NCBI GenBank assembly: GCA_937860195.1
Contig: CALMBN010000254.1
Coordinates: 1-5,425, forward strand
Direction of reading: 5' to 3'
DNA from: an uncultured Novosphingobium sp.
GTDB lineage: Bacteria > Pseudomonadota > Alphaproteobacteria > Sphingomonadales > Sphingomonadaceae
DNA length: 5,425 bases
Shown: piece after piece, positions 4,618 to 5,425 of the stretch
Layout of the letters: the number at the start of each line of letters is the position of its first letter
Position numbering within the stretch: position 1 is the stretch's first letter
Notes under the pieces: model-generated
What the model was told of the DNA's origin: nothing
The model's database searches: none
The model's input: only the letters and a program-made list of their open reading frames with translations
Translations under genes and position numbers: made by a program

Positions 4618-5425
4618 ACGCGCGGCACCTGATCGCGGCACTGCTGTGCTGTGCCGCCAGCCCCGCACTCGCCCAGACCGTTGCGATCACCGGCGGCACA
4701 GTGGTGGTCGGCGATGGTTCCGACCCGATCGAAAGCGCGACAGTGCTGGTCCAGGATGGCAAGGTTGTGGCCGTGGGCAAGGACATTGCGATCCCCGCCG
4801 GGGTTCGCCGGGTCGATGCCAGTGGCAAATGGGTTACGCCCGGATTGGTCGTCGCGGTGACCGACCTTGGCTTGGTCGATGTTGGCGCGGTCGATGAAAG
4901 CAACGACAGCGATGCCCGCAAATCCCCGTTCAGCGCGGGTCTTGACCTTAGCCATGCGATCAATCCCGATGCCCAGCCGATCAAGATCAGCCGCGCGGGC
5001 GGAGTGACCCGGGCCGCAGTTGCGCCGATTGGCACCGATGCGATCTTTGGCGGGCAAGGGGCGGTGATCGATCTGGGTGCCGATCCCAAGGCGGTGATGA
5101 TCCCGCGCGCGTTTCAATATGTCGAACTTGGCGAAACCGGCGCGGCCCGCGCAGGCGGCAGCCGGGTCGCGGCCTGGGCCGAGCTTTACGACGCGCTGTC
5201 CGAGGCGCGTGAACTGGCCGCAAGCCCGACCGGAGCCCGGCGTGACGATGTCCGACTGACCCGCCGCGATGCAGCGGCCTTGGTGCCAGTGGTGACCGGC
5301 AAGCAGCCGCTCTACGTCCATGTTGAGCGCGCCGCCGATATCCGGATGGTGCTGGGACTCAAAAAGGAATTTCCGCTCATCAAGCTGGTCATTGTCGGCG
5401 CGAGCGAGGGCTGGATGGTGGCGGG
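4614..5425 (+). CDS. Amidohydrolase-like exported protein without the HxH motif, N-terminal part (runs off the right edge)
   Basis: An open frame of 270 codons reaches the window edge without a stop. It starts with a clear signal peptide (cleavage likely after A20, ALA/QTVA). A beta-sandwich region follows that is recognisably amidohydrolase (ITGGTVVVGDGSDPIESATV, then DGKVVAVG and DASGKWVTPGL), parallel to the gene upstream. Where the upstream protein has PGIIDAHSHLG, this one has PGLVVAVTDLG, so the two metal-binding histidines align with V82 and D84. The following region (DESNDSDARKSPFSAGLDLS, INPDAQPIKISRAGGVTRAAVAP, FGGQGAVIDLG) keeps the family's overall layout. It probably lost ordinary metal-dependent catalysis or binds metal differently, and could be a partner subunit of the upstream enzyme (inference). 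About 150 or more C-terminal residues lie outside the window, so the remaining ligands cannot be checked. Confidence 0.85.
   Translation, partial: MNARHLIAALLCCAASPALAQTVAITGGTVVVGDGSDPIESATVLVQDGKVVAVGKDIAIPAGVRRVDASGKWVTPGLVVAVTDLGLVDVGAVDESNDSDARKSPFSAGLDLSHAINPDAQPIKISRAGGVTRAAVAPIGTDAIFGGQGAVIDLGADPKAVMIPRAFQYVELGETGAARAGGSRVAAWAELYDALSEARELAASPTGARRDDVRLTRRDAAALVPVVTGKQPLYVHVERAADIRMVLGLKKEFPLIKLVIVGASEGWMVA

Noticed and set aside
3892..5321. Long minus-strand open frames opposite the amidohydrolase genes
   Set aside because: High-GC shadow frames; the plus strand encodes well-recognised amidohydrolase motifs over the same bases.

Overview
This window looks like two unrelated alphaproteobacterial sequences joined near position 2870. 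The left part (1 to about 2870) is moderately AT-rich; a hand count of bases 1921-1980 gives 24 G/C of 60. All its genes are on the minus strand. The right part (about 2870 to 5425) is GC-rich; bases 3661-3720 give 41 G/C of 60. Its genes are all on the plus strand, and it resembles Sphingomonadales/Erythrobacter-type DNA. The taxonomic readings come from composition and protein style, not from a search.

Left part, reading the minus strand from right to left: (i) most of an intracellular polyhydroxyalkanoate depolymerase (phaZ) whose N-terminus is cut off at the junction; (ii) a tightly spaced pair of small genes, one for a Gly/Ala-rich membrane peptide of about 78 residues with a strong ribosome binding site, the other for a 111-residue soluble protein I do not recognise; (iii) about 690 bases without a convincing gene, holding two elaborate palindromic elements (1075-1165 and 574-653) that both end in GTCAT/ATGAC; (iv) the N-terminal third or so of an APC-family amino acid permease that runs off the left edge.

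Right part: the C-terminal end of a POT (PTR2) proton-dependent peptide transporter, cut at its N-terminal side by the same junction, followed by two exported COG1228-type amidohydrolase-fold proteins. The spacing (4 bases, then an ATGA overlap) indicates one operon that plausibly couples hydrolysis of small peptides or amides outside the inner membrane with peptide uptake. The second amidohydrolase runs off the right edge and lacks the HxH metal motif that the first one has.

The junction interrupts two genes head to head, each losing its 5' part, and coincides with a sharp change in base composition. A chimeric or misassembled contig is the simplest explanation; a real rearrangement with horizontal transfer is the alternative. 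The most notable biological signals are the fully nested cloverleaf palindrome at 1075-1165, the small membrane-peptide gene pair beside it, and the amidohydrolase without metal ligands paired with an intact one.
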